A DNA stretch of 64,000 nucleotides, taken from assembly GCA_020284085.1 (NCBI GenBank), contig JACEVL010000519.1:65001-129000 (forward strand). The letters are read 5' to 3'. Position 1 is the first letter of the stretch. Each line of letters opens with the position of its first letter. Source of the stretch: Aporrectodea caliginosa. Lineage: Eukaryota > Annelida > Clitellata > Crassiclitellata > Lumbricidae. Under the pieces are notes generated by a model, which ran no database searches, had not been told where the DNA came from, and worked only from the letters and a program-made list of their open reading frames with translations. Shown here piece by piece: positions 22,727 through 33,790 of the stretch. The translations under genes were made by a program, and so were the position numbers.

Positions 22727-23684
22727 CTGTATGGCAAGAAGAAAGGAGTAACTGACAAGTAACGCGCTTAAGTAATTCAGCGCCACCGAGTCTGCGATAA
22801 GCTTTGCAATGGCTAAAGAATAGAGGCACAAAGGTTCTGCGCGATTTTGTCTATTTCGCTTCAAATGACCGTTGATTGATACTTTGTGCGTCATGATAAC
22901 TGCGTAATTGTAATTACAACAACTTATGCAGCATCGTCAACAGCAAGCTACTTTGAGGATGGTTTACAATTTCAACTGTCAGCACAGATGCTAAGAGTAT
23001 AGAAGTAATTAAATTAGACTAGAAGAGTCTTCATTGAGCATACACCAAGCAACAGTAACCTGTTTCCTTTACGACGGCCAAAGAACAAGCCAACGAAAAC
23101 AAGTGGGAACAGCATGTAGACTGCTCAAACGAATTACAGTATATGGTTGGAAAAAATATAGAATATGCATATCGCTGCTAAACATAATGAAACTAAGTGC
23201 CATTTCATAACAGTTTTTACACATCTTTGCGCAGATGCATTCTGTAGCCTAAAGGGAAGTATAAAGTCCTGGGCCTATATATCGACTACAGAAGTACAGA
23301 TAGAAAGGTAAGGTGGCAAATTTTGTTTGGTAGATACTTTGGAAACACTATATAACCGTAGTGCCTAGGTTGAATAACCTACTATCTCAAACGCAAACAT
23401 GACGATAGGAGAAACAGCAGACACCCGTTTTTAGGACACATTTTGGGTTACGGTGCATTAAATGTACAGTTTCTAACCTTAGGTGTTTTTACCGTAGGCC
23501 TATCTTACTTTAAATGTTTTTAAATAAAGGACTACTACTTTTTGGAATAGTTTTGTTGCTTATAATACATGCTATTCAAATGTGCGAAATGGCACTACTG
23601 AGGCATAGGTCTACTGTCGAAAGAGAAATGTAAGGAAATGCAAGGAATAGTTGCAGTTAACTCTTCCTACTCTAAAATTACCTC

Positions 23685-24592
23685 ATTAGCTANCTGTTAT
23701 ATCAATAGTAAAGTTAAGCTGTTATATCACTAGTAAAGTTAAGCTGTTATATCACTAGTAAAGTTAAGCTGTTATATCACTAGTAAAGTTAAGCTGTTAT
23801 ATCACTAGTAAAGTTAAGCTGTTATATCACTAGTAAAGTTAAGCTGTTATATCACTAGTAAAGTTAAGCTTTATCATTAGTAAAGTTAAGCTGTTATATC
23901 GCTAGTAAATTTAAGCTGTTATATAACTAGTAAAGTGAAGCTGTTATATCACTAGTAAATTTAAGCTGTTATATCACTAGTAAAGTTAAGCTGTTAGATC
24001 ACTAGTAAATTTAAGCTGTTATATCAATAGTAAAGATTAAGCTGGCATATCACTAAAGTAAAGTTAAGCTATTATATCACTAGTAAAGTTAAGCTGTTAT
24101 ATCGCTAGTAAAGTTAAGCTGTTATATAACTGGTAAAGTTAAGCTGTTATGTCATAAGTAAGTTTAAGCTGTTATATCACTAGTAAAGTTAAGCTGTTTT
24201 ATCATTAGTAAAGTTAAGCTGTTATATCACTAGTAAATTTAAGCTGTTATATAACTAGTAAAGTGAAGCTGTTATATCACTAGTAGAATTTAAGCTGTTA
24301 TATCACTAGCCAAAAAGTTAAGCTGTTAGATCACTAGTAAATTTAAGCTGTTATATCAATAGTAAAGTTAAGCTGTTATATCACTAGTAAAGTTAAGCTG
24401 TTATATCACTAGTAAAGTTAAGCTGTTATACTAGTAAAGTTAAGCTGTTATATCGCTAGTAAATTTAAGCTGTTATATAACTAGTTAAGCTGTTATATCA
24501 CTAGTAAATTTAAGCTGTTATATCACTAGTAAAGTTAAGCTGTTATATCACTAGTAAAGTTAAGCTGTTATATAACTAGTAAATTTAAGGAG
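23685..24592. repeat. 25-bp satellite array, left block
   Basis: About 36 tandem units of 25 bases, consensus GTTATATCACTAGTAAAGTTAAGCT, with recurring variants (AAATTTAAG, TATCGC, TTAGATC, TATAAC). Includes an undetermined base near 23693. Interrupted on its right by the LTR retrotransposon; the array resumes at 31207. Confidence 0.97.
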
Positions 24593-24596
24593 GTAA

Positions 24597-25017
24597 TGTG
24601 AACAAGTGTTTTGCATATATAATGAGCACAGGTGTTCTTTAGGTTGATATATATATAATGTGTATCGATTGTTAAGCGTTTTAGTCTTAGGCCTTAGTTG
24701 CGCTGTCGGCTCGTGGGCGCTTGGCCTAAAGTAGCCTAAACATTGGCTGACGGTAGATTCTCTTTACACGTGCAGTTAGCGCGCCAAACTTAGAAACTGC
24801 TGATGACAGTGAATTTGAACTATACAGTGTAGTACAGTTGTTTTAATGCAAGAGTTGAGTTGTTGTTATTAAACTGTGTTTGAAGAAAGAAAGAAACATT
24901 CAAAGAACTGTGTCAATTTAATTCTTAAACAGTTAGAAGACGTTGAGCAATTTATATGTAGAGATAAGGAAAGTTCTTGAGGTAGGTCACAACTAAGAAA
25001 GAAAAGAGTTGGTGACA
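24597..25017 (+). repeat. 5' LTR
   Basis: 421 bases, TGTGAACAAG to GGTGACA. The bases before it (AAGGAGGTAA) are also found before the 3' LTR, so the true LTR edge may lie up to 10 bases further left. Confidence 0.9.
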
Positions 25018-25021
25018 TATT

Positions 25022-25151
25022 TGGTGGCAGCAGCGGTGGGATTCGAAACAACGTCTGGGATTCGAAACAACGTCTGGGATTCGAAACAACGTCTGGGATT
25101 CGAAACAACGTCTGGGATTCGAAACAACGTCGGAGATTCGAAACAACGTCG
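25022..25151 (+). promoter_or_regulatory. Primer-binding site followed by six 19-bp repeats
   Basis: TGGTGGCAGCAGCGGTGGGATTCG is complementary to a tRNA-Leu 3' end (acceptor and T-arm) apart from a 3-base insertion. From 25038 the unit GGGATTCGAAACAACGTCT repeats at 19-base spacing six times (the last two slightly changed). The first unit overlaps the T-arm-complementary part of the primer site. Confidence 0.75.
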
Positions 25152-25318
25152 ACTGGTGAATACGCATTCAAATCATTGGTAAATCTACGACAACGAAAGC
25201 CTCAACGACAAAGGTATAAAAGTTGGTTGTTATCAAACAAAGAACAATCCCCAATACTTCAAACACAAAAGAAAACTCGTGTTTTCCAGAAAGGACAGCA
25301 CTGAAGTAAAGAAGTAAG

Positions 25319-28300
25319 ATGGAGAAATTAAGTGTCAAAAAACAAGCAGAACTGAAGAAGATGTCTTCTGAAAGATTAAAACAGCGCTTGTTAAAGGCTG
25401 GTTTTGAAGAAAAGCAACTGGAAGATATGTCACGTGAGGACATGTTAGAAGCGTTAGCTGAAGTCTGGCTTAAAGAAGAAGCAGAAGAAGAAGGTGCTGT
25501 CGGCGGTGCTGTGGAAAAGGTTATTGAAAAACCGCCTGGACTTATGTCTATGGAGATGATGATGCAGTGGATGATGATGAAAGAAGAAAGAGAGGAGAAA
25601 CGGAGACAAGAAGAGAAAGAAATGCGACAGGAAGAATTACGTCTTCAGAGAGAGAAAGAAGAGAAAGCAGAAAATGTACGACAGGAAGAATTACGTCTTC
25701 AAAGAGAGAAAGAAGAATTGCAAAGGCAGCAATTTGAAATTCAATTAGAGCAATTGAGAAGAGATAGAGAAGATGCTGAAAGGAGAAGATTAGAGCAGAT
25801 GATTGAATTTGAAAGGGCGCGGAAAAGTGACGAAGAGATACGTCAGCAACAGATTGAAGAGAAGAGACTACGTGAAGAAGAAAAGGAAAAAGTACGAATT
25901 TCAGAGTTGGAGCGAGCAGAAGAGGTTAGACAAGAAGAACTGAAATTACAGAAAGAAAGCATGGAGAAGGCGGAAGCGGAAAGACAAGAACGTTTAAAGT
26001 TGGAACAACAAAAAATAGCATTAAAAGAAGCACAACTCAAAGAGGAGAAGCAAAATAGAGAAGCACAAGAACAAAGAAGGCAAGAAGAACGAGAAGAACA
26101 GAAAAGGAAACAGGAAGAAAGTGAAACGATGGTTTCGAAAATAAAGAAAATTGGTGATGCCATGAAACACGTGTTACCTAAAATGCCAAACGATATGATG
26201 GAGGTGCCATTATATTTCGAAACGGTTGAGAATGCGTTTCGTAGTTTCAACGTGCAAGAACAATTCTGGGTGAAGTTACTATTGCCATTGATGACTCCGA
26301 AAGCTAGAACTGTTCTAAACAGATTGTCATTCGATGATTTAGACGATTATGAGATCGTGAAACAGCACTTGTTAAAAGAATTCAAGTTGACACCGAGAGA
26401 GTACAGATCGAAGTTTATTGATGCGAAGAAGACAGCTGAAGAAACGTATACAATGTTTACAGCAAGGCTGAAGAACTTGTTGAACTATTATGTGAAAAGT
26501 CGCAAAGTGGATAAGAATTTTGAGAAGTTGTTTGATTTGTTAGTGGCGGATAAGTTGAAAGAATCACTACCACCAGGTCCACTACAGTTTGTGTTGTCGA
26601 AGGAAGGAACTGATTGTTACGAAGCTAGTGTTGTGGCAGACCTAGCAGACATTCATGTTAATAATCGAATTGGTTTGGCAATTCCGAATAAGACAAGTTT
26701 TGATTTTGTTCCCAATGGCAAAAGAAATCAACAGTTCACTCCAAATTTTGGTTTTCATTGGAAGAGCAATCAAGAAACAGGAAATCAGTTCAGAAGTACA
26801 GAAGTGAAACCAAATTCTCCGGTTGTTCACGAGAATAGAGAGTCGATGATGACCAGACAACGTCAGGTATATAACAAATCACCACCAAGGTTTGTCGCGA
26901 GAGAAGGCAATGCATCGTTTACTCCATATAAGAGAAAAGAAAGCATCGAACAACGAGGTGCAGTGGTGAAACGTTGTCACAACTGTGGATCAGACAGGCA
27001 TTTAATGAAATTCTGTCCAGTTCCTGTTACAACCTCAAATTATGGTGGAAAACAAGAAAATTCGAGGGTGAATCGAATTCAAGTGGTTGACAATTCAGAA
27101 AGTCAAGCCACAGAACATCGGTCTCATTATTCTGAAGAAACTGAAGTAAAGTCAGTGATGAAATGTCACCTTTCACCTGATATTCAGAAAGAAATTCTAT
27201 TGCACAATGGAATGCAGAAAGAAATGGCTGGAAAAGATGAAAGTACAACATTGAAGAAAGTGTTATTACAGTACGTCGAGGTAGAAATTCGTGGAACAGC
27301 AGGAAAAGAACCAATAAAAGTAAAAGCACTGATTGATTCTGGAGCAGAGGTTCCGGTGATTAGTGAAGAATTACTGGAAGGCATGAAGGTGGAGCAAATT
27401 GGAAAAGTGAATTTACAATGCGTGGCAGGAGATGCCATTCCTGCAAAGCTAGTGAAAGTTGATGTAAGGCTGTGTTGTAACGATGTGGAAGAAGAGATAA
27501 TTCCGCATAAAATCAAATGTTCACTGACACCGTATGTAACATTGATGTGTGCTAGTATTGCAAAAATGGGAAGCACAGAAAGATTCTTGTTGCATCCAGA
27601 AATCATTGCAGAACTTAAAGCCGTGCCACAAGTGAAAATGATACAAGGAGATGTGCAAGCGAATGTAACGACGAGATTGCAGAGTCAGCGAAAGAAAGTG
27701 GTAGATGTGGAAGAGGAAAGTGAAACTGAAAGTTCAAGCGAAGAGGAAAACGAAAGTGATGATCAACAAAGTTTAATGCAAGACGGTATAACAGCAGAGA
27801 TGAGTGAACAAGAGATGGCTGCATGCAAGAATGGTAATCTAAATGAAACGAAAGAGGATAATGATTGTGATGTGGCGATAGGAGATTTGTTTGAAGAAAA
27901 TGAGAAAGACGAAGAACAACAGATGCAGATTGCAGACGCAAAGAAATTCGAAGAACAGCAGAGACAAGATGAATCATTGAAAGCATGGTGGACGTTAGCA
28001 CCAGATAAAGAATCTGAATTCTGCGTGGTAAATGGCTTACTGTACAAGAGATATCGAATATTAGAGCAAACGATATATCAATTGGTGTTACCAAAAGAGC
28101 GACGAATGAAAGTGATGGAGTTGGCTCACGAATCAGTATTTGGAGGACATCTTGGAGAAGAGAAAACTAGAGAACGAATAAAGTTGTCTTTTACGTGGCC
28201 AAAGATGAGAAGAGATATAGTGAAATTTTGCAAATCATGTGAGAAATGTCAGTTAAAGGCAAGAAGTTTGGTGATGGACAGGGTTCCTATCACTCCAATT

Positions 28301-30670
28301 CCAAGAGAAGATGTAGCCTTTAGAAGAATTACGGTGGATTGTGTAGGACCAATCGAGCCAGCATCTGCTGCAGGTCACAAGTACTGTTTATGTATTGTCG
28401 ATTCTTGCACCAGATGGCCTACAGTGTTTCTGTTGAAATCATTAACTGCAAAAGCTGTATGTGATGCTTTGATGGAGTTGTTCATGAACGTTGGTGTACC
28501 TTCAGTGATCACAAGTGACCAAGGAACAAATTTTACTGCGAGTCTGACAAGAGAATTTCTGAATTTAATGGGGTGTAGTCCAAGATTTGACACGCCAGGT
28601 CATCCAGAAGCAGCTGGATTAGTAGAAAGATGGAACCAAACATTCAAGAAAATGATCCATCATGTAATTGTTGACAATCCAAGGCAATGGCACAAAGTAA
28701 TTCCGTTTACAGTGTGGGCATTACGAGAAGTACCGAATGCAACTACTGGAATTGCTCCTTATATGTTGGTGTATGGAAAGATTCCGCGTGGACCATTGGC
28801 AATTTTAAAAGAAAGTTGGACAAGAGAAATTAATTTACCACCTCATATTGGAATCCAACCAGAAAAGTATTTGAAAGACATGAAAGCAAATATGGAAAAA
28901 GCATTACTGTTTGCAGAATCATATTCACGAGAGAAGCAATTACAGTATACGAATCAATACAACAAAAGAGCGAAACATAAAGAATTTGAACCGGGTGAAA
29001 AAGTTATTGTGTTGTATCCGACGTCAACAAATAAACTGATTTCACGATGGCATGGTCCATGTACTGTCATACAACGAAGATCAAAGTACTCTTATTTGAT
29101 TGATATGGGTGACGATTGTCGAAAGATAATTCACGCAAATAAAATCAGAAAGTACATTACAAGAGCAATGAGTTGTGGACTAATCGTTGAAGAAGACGAA
29201 GACTTTGGTTCAGTGGTTGAACTGCTGACGAAGAATGACTTGCAAGATGAAAAGAATTCACTGAATCTTGATCCTGAACAGATTAGTCATTTAACATTAT
29301 CTCAACAAAAACAATTGCTGGAAGTACTGAACAAATATTCTGATCGATTTTCTGAAAAGCCTGGATTATGTACATTGGTTGAACATGAAATTGAACTGAA
29401 ACCGGAATTTCGTGAAAAAGAATTTATGGCTTACCGAATTCCACTCATCTATCGAGCAGAAGTTGAACGACAAATTAAAGAAATGCTTCAAGCCAACATT
29501 ATAAAACCATCTTCGAGCAGAATGGCAAGTCCGTTGGTAATTGTTAAAAAGAAAGACGGTTCTCTGAGACTTGCCTGCGACTACAGATACATTAACTCGT
29601 TCACTGTGGATTGTAAATATCCGATGCCGATTGTAAAAGACGTGTTGCACAAAGTTGGAAAATCAAATGTGATCTCGATTTTTGATTGTCGAAGTGCTTA
29701 CTGGACTTGTCCTGTTAAGCAAACTGATCAATGGAAAACTGCTTTTGTTACTCACAATGGACTGTACGAGTTTACTCGTGTTCCGTTCGGAATGATCAAC
29801 TCAGGAAGAACATTTGTTAAAGCAATTAACATGGTTTTACAGCCTATAAATGAATTTGCTGAGCCCTATGTAGATGACATTGCTGTGCATTCAGATGACT
29901 GGAAGATTCATTTACAGCATTTAGATGCATATTTAATGCAAATGAGACTGCATAACATTACTCTGAACTTAAAGAAATGTATCTTTGGTAAGAGTGAGGT
30001 AAAGTTCATCGGTCATGTGGTTGGTTCTGGAACGATTCAAATGAATCCAGATAGAATTGAAAGTTTAATTAATTTGAAAACTCCAGAAACGAAGAAACAA
30101 GTTAAGCAATTGCTGGGATTTTTTGGTTACTATCGACAGTTTATCAAAGATTTCGCACAGATTGCGAAGCCTCTATCTGATTTGACAAGCAAACATGTTC
30201 CAGATAAGATTGATTGGACTGATAGACATCAACAGGCATTTAATTTACTTAAAGATGCTGTACGCTCTAAAGTTGTTTTATATGTTTTTGATGTTGGAAA
30301 ACCTTTTAATTTGTACTGTGATAGCAGTGATTTTGCAGTAGGAGCTGTTTTAACACAGATGGATGATAAGGGAATAGAACGCCCTGTATCATTTATAAGT
30401 CAGAAATTGACTGACACTCAGAAGAGATGGGCAACTGTAGAGAAAGAAGCCTATGCTATTGTTTGGGCTCTAAATAAGTTGAAAGAGATAATAATTGGAT
30501 CTAAAGTTCACATCTTTACAGATCACAATCCTTTAACTTATCTGACTGAATCTATGTCTAAGTCTGCTAAACTGGTGCGTTGGGCTTTAGCACTGCAAAC
30601 TTTTGATGTAGAAGTTAATTATAAGAAAGGACGATTAAATGTTGTAGCAGATTGTTTATCTAGATTATAA
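25319..30670 (+). CDS. Gag-pol polyprotein of Gmr1-type retrotransposon
   Basis: A single 1783-codon frame. Residues about 1-270 are a SAP-like start (LKQRLLKAGF) and a long charged coiled coil rich in E/K/R/Q. A gag core lies at about 280-450. A zinc knuckle CHNCGSDRHLMKFC is near 553. The aspartic protease has DSGAEVPVI near 673. An acidic linker follows. The integrase has an H-H-C-C finger (HESVFGGHLG near 936, CKSCEKC near 971) and a D-D-E core (TVDCVGP near 1006, SDQGTNF near 1065, E in LVERWNQ near 1102), with a GPY/F-like module near 1242. The reverse transcriptase runs from about 1380 (CDYRYIN 1420; YVDD near 1516). RNase H follows (YCDSSDFAVG near 1665, TDHNPL near 1734). There is no stop or frameshift between gag and pol. 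All visible catalytic residues are present, and with the matched LTRs this suggests recent activity. Confidence 0.93.
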   Translation: MEKLSVKKQAELKKMSSERLKQRLLKAGFEEKQLEDMSREDMLEALAEVWLKEEAEEEGAVGGAVEKVIEKPPGLMSMEMMMQWMMMKEEREEKRRQEEKEMRQEELRLQREKEEKAENVRQEELRLQREKEELQRQQFEIQLEQLRRDREDAERRRLEQMIEFERARKSDEEIRQQQIEEKRLREEEKEKVRISELERAEEVRQEELKLQKESMEKAEAERQERLKLEQQKIALKEAQLKEEKQNREAQEQRRQEEREEQKRKQEESETMVSKIKKIGDAMKHVLPKMPNDMMEVPLYFETVENAFRSFNVQEQFWVKLLLPLMTPKARTVLNRLSFDDLDDYEIVKQHLLKEFKLTPREYRSKFIDAKKTAEETYTMFTARLKNLLNYYVKSRKVDKNFEKLFDLLVADKLKESLPPGPLQFVLSKEGTDCYEASVVADLADIHVNNRIGLAIPNKTSFDFVPNGKRNQQFTPNFGFHWKSNQETGNQFRSTEVKPNSPVVHENRESMMTRQRQVYNKSPPRFVAREGNASFTPYKRKESIEQRGAVVKRCHNCGSDRHLMKFCPVPVTTSNYGGKQENSRVNRIQVVDNSESQATEHRSHYSEETEVKSVMKCHLSPDIQKEILLHNGMQKEMAGKDESTTLKKVLLQYVEVEIRGTAGKEPIKVKALIDSGAEVPVISEELLEGMKVEQIGKVNLQCVAGDAIPAKLVKVDVRLCCNDVEEEIIPHKIKCSLTPYVTLMCASIAKMGSTERFLLHPEIIAELKAVPQVKMIQGDVQANVTTRLQSQRKKVVDVEEESETESSSEEENESDDQQSLMQDGITAEMSEQEMAACKNGNLNETKEDNDCDVAIGDLFEENEKDEEQQMQIADAKKFEEQQRQDESLKAWWTLAPDKESEFCVVNGLLYKRYRILEQTIYQLVLPKERRMKVMELAHESVFGGHLGEEKTRERIKLSFTWPKMRRDIVKFCKSCEKCQLKARSLVMDRVPITPIPREDVAFRRITVDCVGPIEPASAAGHKYCLCIVDSCTRWPTVFLLKSLTAKAVCDALMELFMNVGVPSVITSDQGTNFTASLTREFLNLMGCSPRFDTPGHPEAAGLVERWNQTFKKMIHHVIVDNPRQWHKVIPFTVWALREVPNATTGIAPYMLVYGKIPRGPLAILKESWTREINLPPHIGIQPEKYLKDMKANMEKALLFAESYSREKQLQYTNQYNKRAKHKEFEPGEKVIVLYPTSTNKLISRWHGPCTVIQRRSKYSYLIDMGDDCRKIIHANKIRKYITRAMSCGLIVEEDEDFGSVVELLTKNDLQDEKNSLNLDPEQISHLTLSQQKQLLEVLNKYSDRFSEKPGLCTLVEHEIELKPEFREKEFMAYRIPLIYRAEVERQIKEMLQANIIKPSSSRMASPLVIVKKKDGSLRLACDYRYINSFTVDCKYPMPIVKDVLHKVGKSNVISIFDCRSAYWTCPVKQTDQWKTAFVTHNGLYEFTRVPFGMINSGRTFVKAINMVLQPINEFAEPYVDDIAVHSDDWKIHLQHLDAYLMQMRLHNITLNLKKCIFGKSEVKFIGHVVGSGTIQMNPDRIESLINLKTPETKKQVKQLLGFFGYYRQFIKDFAQIAKPLSDLTSKHVPDKIDWTDRHQQAFNLLKDAVRSKVVLYVFDVGKPFNLYCDSSDFAVGAVLTQMDDKGIERPVSFISQKLTDTQKRWATVEKEAYAIVWALNKLKEIIIGSKVHIFTDHNPLTYLTESMSKSAKLVRWALALQTFDVEVNYKKGRLNVVADCLSRL

Positions 30671-30764
30671 GATTGTTTATTTTACTGTTTTGTATAGTAT
30701 TAAGTTTATTGCATAATTTAGTACATGATGATTTCGCAAATTTTTAAGTTTAATTTGCTCAATC

Positions 30765-30782
30765 CAAAGAAAGGGAAGGAGG
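30765..30782 (+). promoter_or_regulatory. Polypurine tract
   Basis: AAAGAAAGGGAAGGAGG immediately upstream of the 3' LTR, the usual primer for plus-strand DNA in LTR elements. Confidence 0.8.
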
Positions 30783-30785
30783 TAA

Positions 30786-31206
30786 TGTGAACAAGTGTTT
30801 TGCATATATAATGAGCACAGGTGTTCTTTAGGTTGATATATATATAATGTGTATCGATTGTTAAGCGTTTTAGTCTTAGGCCTTAGTTGCGCTGTCGGCT
30901 CGTGGGCGCTTGGCCTAAAGTAGCCTAAACATTGGCTGACGGTAGATTCTCTTTACACGTGCAGTTAGCGCGCCAAACTTAGAAACTGCTGATGACAGTG
31001 AATTTGAACTATACAGTGTAGTACAGTTGTTTTAATGCAAGAGTTGAGTTGTTGTTATTAAACTGTGTTTGAAGAAAGAAAGAAACATTCAAAGAACTGT
31101 GTCAATTTAATTCTTAAACAGTTAGAAGACGTTGAGCAATTTATATGTAGAGATAAGGAAAGTTCTTGAGGTAGGTCACAACTAAGAAAGAAAAGAGTTG
31201 GTGACA
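30786..31206 (+). repeat. 3' LTR
   Basis: 421 bases, indistinguishable by eye from the 5' LTR over the full length. Confidence 0.92.
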
Positions 31207-33575
31207 GTCATTAGTAATGTTAAGCTGTTATATCACTAGTAAAGTTAAGCTGCTATATCACTAGTAAAGTTAAGCTGTTATATCACTAGTAAAGTTAAGC
31301 TGTTATATCACTAGTAAAGTTAAGCTGTTATATCACTAGTAAATTTAAGCTGTTATATCACTAGTAAAGTTAAGCTGTTATATCACTAGTAAAGTTAAGC
31401 TGTTAAATAACTAGTAAAGTTAAGCTGTTATATCATTAGTAAAGTTAAGCTGTTATATCACTAGTAAAGTTAAGCTGTTATATCACTAGTAAAGTGAAGC
31501 AGTTATATCACTAGTAAATTTAAGCTGTTATATCACTAGTAAAGTTGAACTGTTATATCACTAGTAAAGGGAAGCTGTTATATCAATAGTAAAGTTAAGC
31601 TGTTATATCACTAGTAAAGTTAAGCTGGTATATCACTAGTAAAGTTAGGCTGATATATCACTAGTAAAGTTAAGCTGTTATATCACTAGTAAAGTTAAGC
31701 TGTTATATCACTAGTAAAGTTAAGCTGTTATATCACTAGCAAAGTTAAGCTGTTATATAATTAGTAAGGTTAAGCTGTTTTATCATTAGTAAAGTTAAGC
31801 TGTTATATCGCTAGTAAATTTAAGCTGTTATATAACTAGTAAAGTGAAGCTGTTATATCACTAGTAAATTTAAGCTGTTATATCACTAGTAAAGTTAAGC
31901 TGTTAGATCACTAGTAAATTTAAGCTGTTATATCACTAGTAAAGTTAAGCTGTTATATCACTAGTAAAGTTAAGCTGTTATATCGCTAGTAAATTTAAGC
32001 TGTTATATAACTGGTAAAGTTAAGCTGTTATGTCATTAGTAAGGTTAAGCTGTTATATCACTAGTAAAGTTAAGCTGCTATATCACTAGTAAAGTTAAGC
32101 TGTTATATCACTAGTAAAGTTAAGCTGTTATATCACTAGTAAAGTTAAGCTGTTATATCACTAGTAAAGTTAAGCTGTTATATCACTAGTAAATTTAAGC
32201 TGTTATATCACTAGTAAAGTTAAGCTGTTATATCACTAGTAAAGTTAAGCTGTTATATCACTAGTAAATTTAAGCTGTTATATCACTAGTAAAGTTAAGC
32301 TGTTATATCATTAGTAAGGTTAAGCTGTTATATCACTAGTAAAGTTAAGCTGTTATATCATTAGTATGGTTAAGCTGTTATATCACTAGTAAAGTTAAGC
32401 TGTTATATCACTAGTAAAGTTAAGCTGTTTTATCATTAGTAAAGTTAAGCTGTTATATCGCTAGTAAATTTAAGCTGTTATATAACTAGTAAAGTGAAGC
32501 TGTTGAATCACTAGTAAATTTAAGCTGTTATATCACTAGTAAAGTTAAGCTGTTAGATCACTAGTAAATTTAAGCTGTTATATCAATAGTAAAGTTAAGC
32601 TGGCATATCACTAGTAAAGTTAAGCTATTATATCACTAGTAAAGTTAAGCTGTTATATCGCTAGTAAATTTAAGCTGTTATATAACTGGTAAAGTTAAGC
32701 TGTTATGTCATTAGTAAGTTTAAGCTGTTATATCACTAGTAAAGTTAAGCTGTTTTATCATTAGTAAAGTTAAGCTGTTATATCGCTAGTAAATTTAAGC
32801 TGTTATATAACTGGTAAAGTTAAGCTGTTATGTCATTAGTAAGTTTAAGCTGTTATATCACTAGTAAAGTTAAGCTGTTTTATCATTAGTAAAGTTAAGC
32901 TGTTATATCGCTAGTAAATTTAAGCTGTTATATAACTAGTAAAGTGAAGCTGTTATATCACTAGTAAATTTAAGCTGTTATATCACTAGTAAAGTTAAGC
33001 TGTTAGATCACTAGTAAATTTAAGCTGTTATATCAATAGTAAAGTTAAGCTGTTATATCACTAGTAAAGTTAAGCTGTTATATCACTAGTAAAGTTAAGC
33101 TGTTTTATCATTAGTAAAGTTAAGCTGTTATATCGCTAGTAAATTTAAGCTGTTATATAACTAGTAAAGTGAAGCTGTTATATCACTAGTAAATTTAAGC
33201 TGTTATATCACTAGTAAAGTTAAGGTGTTAGATCACTAGTAAATTTAAGCTGTTATATCACTAGTAAAGTTAAGCTGTTATATCACTAGTAAAGTTAAGC
33301 TGTTATATCATTATTAAATTTAAGCTGTTATATCACTAGTAAAGTTAAGCTGTTATATCATTAGTAAGGTTAAGCTGTTATATCACTAGTAAAGTTAAGC
33401 TGTTATATCACTAGTAAGTTAAGATGTTATATCACTAGTAAATTTAAGCTCTCATATCACTAGTAAAGTTAAGCTATTATATCACTAGTAAAGTGAAGCT
33501 GTTATATCACTAGTAAAGTTAAGCTGTTATATCACTAGTAAAGTACTAAGGTTAAGCTGTTATATCGCTAGTTTT
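31207..33575. repeat. 25-bp satellite array, right block, with higher-order pattern
   Basis: About 95 units of the same 25-base satellite. Variant monomers recur in a fixed order (TTTTATCATTAG, TATCGC...AAATTT, TATAAC...AAAGTGAAG, TATCAC...AAATTT, then TTAGATC...AAATTT). This order is seen near 31780, 32430, 32880 and 33100, and also near 23870 in the left block, so a higher-order unit of several monomers has been amplified. Confidence 0.97.
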
Positions 33576-33589
33576 GCCTAATTCTCTCG

Positions 33590-33790
33590 AGCCTTTATTC
33601 ATTTCACATTCAGCTTCCCTCCTATTAACTATAATCTATTTCACATATTTTCCCTCCTTTCGTCTCCCTCTCTCATCTCTGATTCACCATACCACTCTTC
33701 TTTTCTCTTTCTATCTCTTCTACCTCCATCTCCTCTTTCCATCAGAGCCTTCCCTATCTCCTTACTTTTGTATTTCCTTCCATCCTTCCT
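33590..33790. repeat. Pyrimidine-rich tract
   Basis: C/T-rich, low complexity, no coding signal. From 33850 to 34060 there are weak tRNA box A-like words (TGGTCTAGTAG, TGGCTCAGATGG) without a convincing box B. Confidence 0.6.

Larger units (their letters stand above)
24597..31206 (+). mobile_element. Gmr1-type Ty3/gypsy LTR retrotransposon, apparently intact
   Basis: Two 421-base LTRs (24597-25017 and 30786-31206), TG...CA ends, which I read as identical. The primer-binding site is at 25022 (TGGTGGCAGCAGCGGTGGG), close to the 3' end of tRNA-Leu with three extra bases. The polypurine tract AAAGAAAGGGAAGGAGG lies just before the right LTR. One gag-pol frame. The pol order protease-integrase-RT-RNase H is that of copia, while the RT and integrase are gypsy-like, the mark of the Gmr1 group known from fish, sea urchin and tunicates. 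No envelope gene. Flanks are satellite on both sides. No clear target duplication: GGTAA left, GTCAT right. Confidence 0.92.

Noticed and set aside
24869..25171. Repeat-containing minus frame over the LTR leader
   Set aside because: It is the reverse of the 19-base repeats after the primer-binding site.
23685..33575. Regular 25-base repeats resembling a CRISPR array
   Set aside because: Units are directly tandem with no unique spacers, there are no cas genes, and the surroundings are animal genes and retroelements. It is a satellite.
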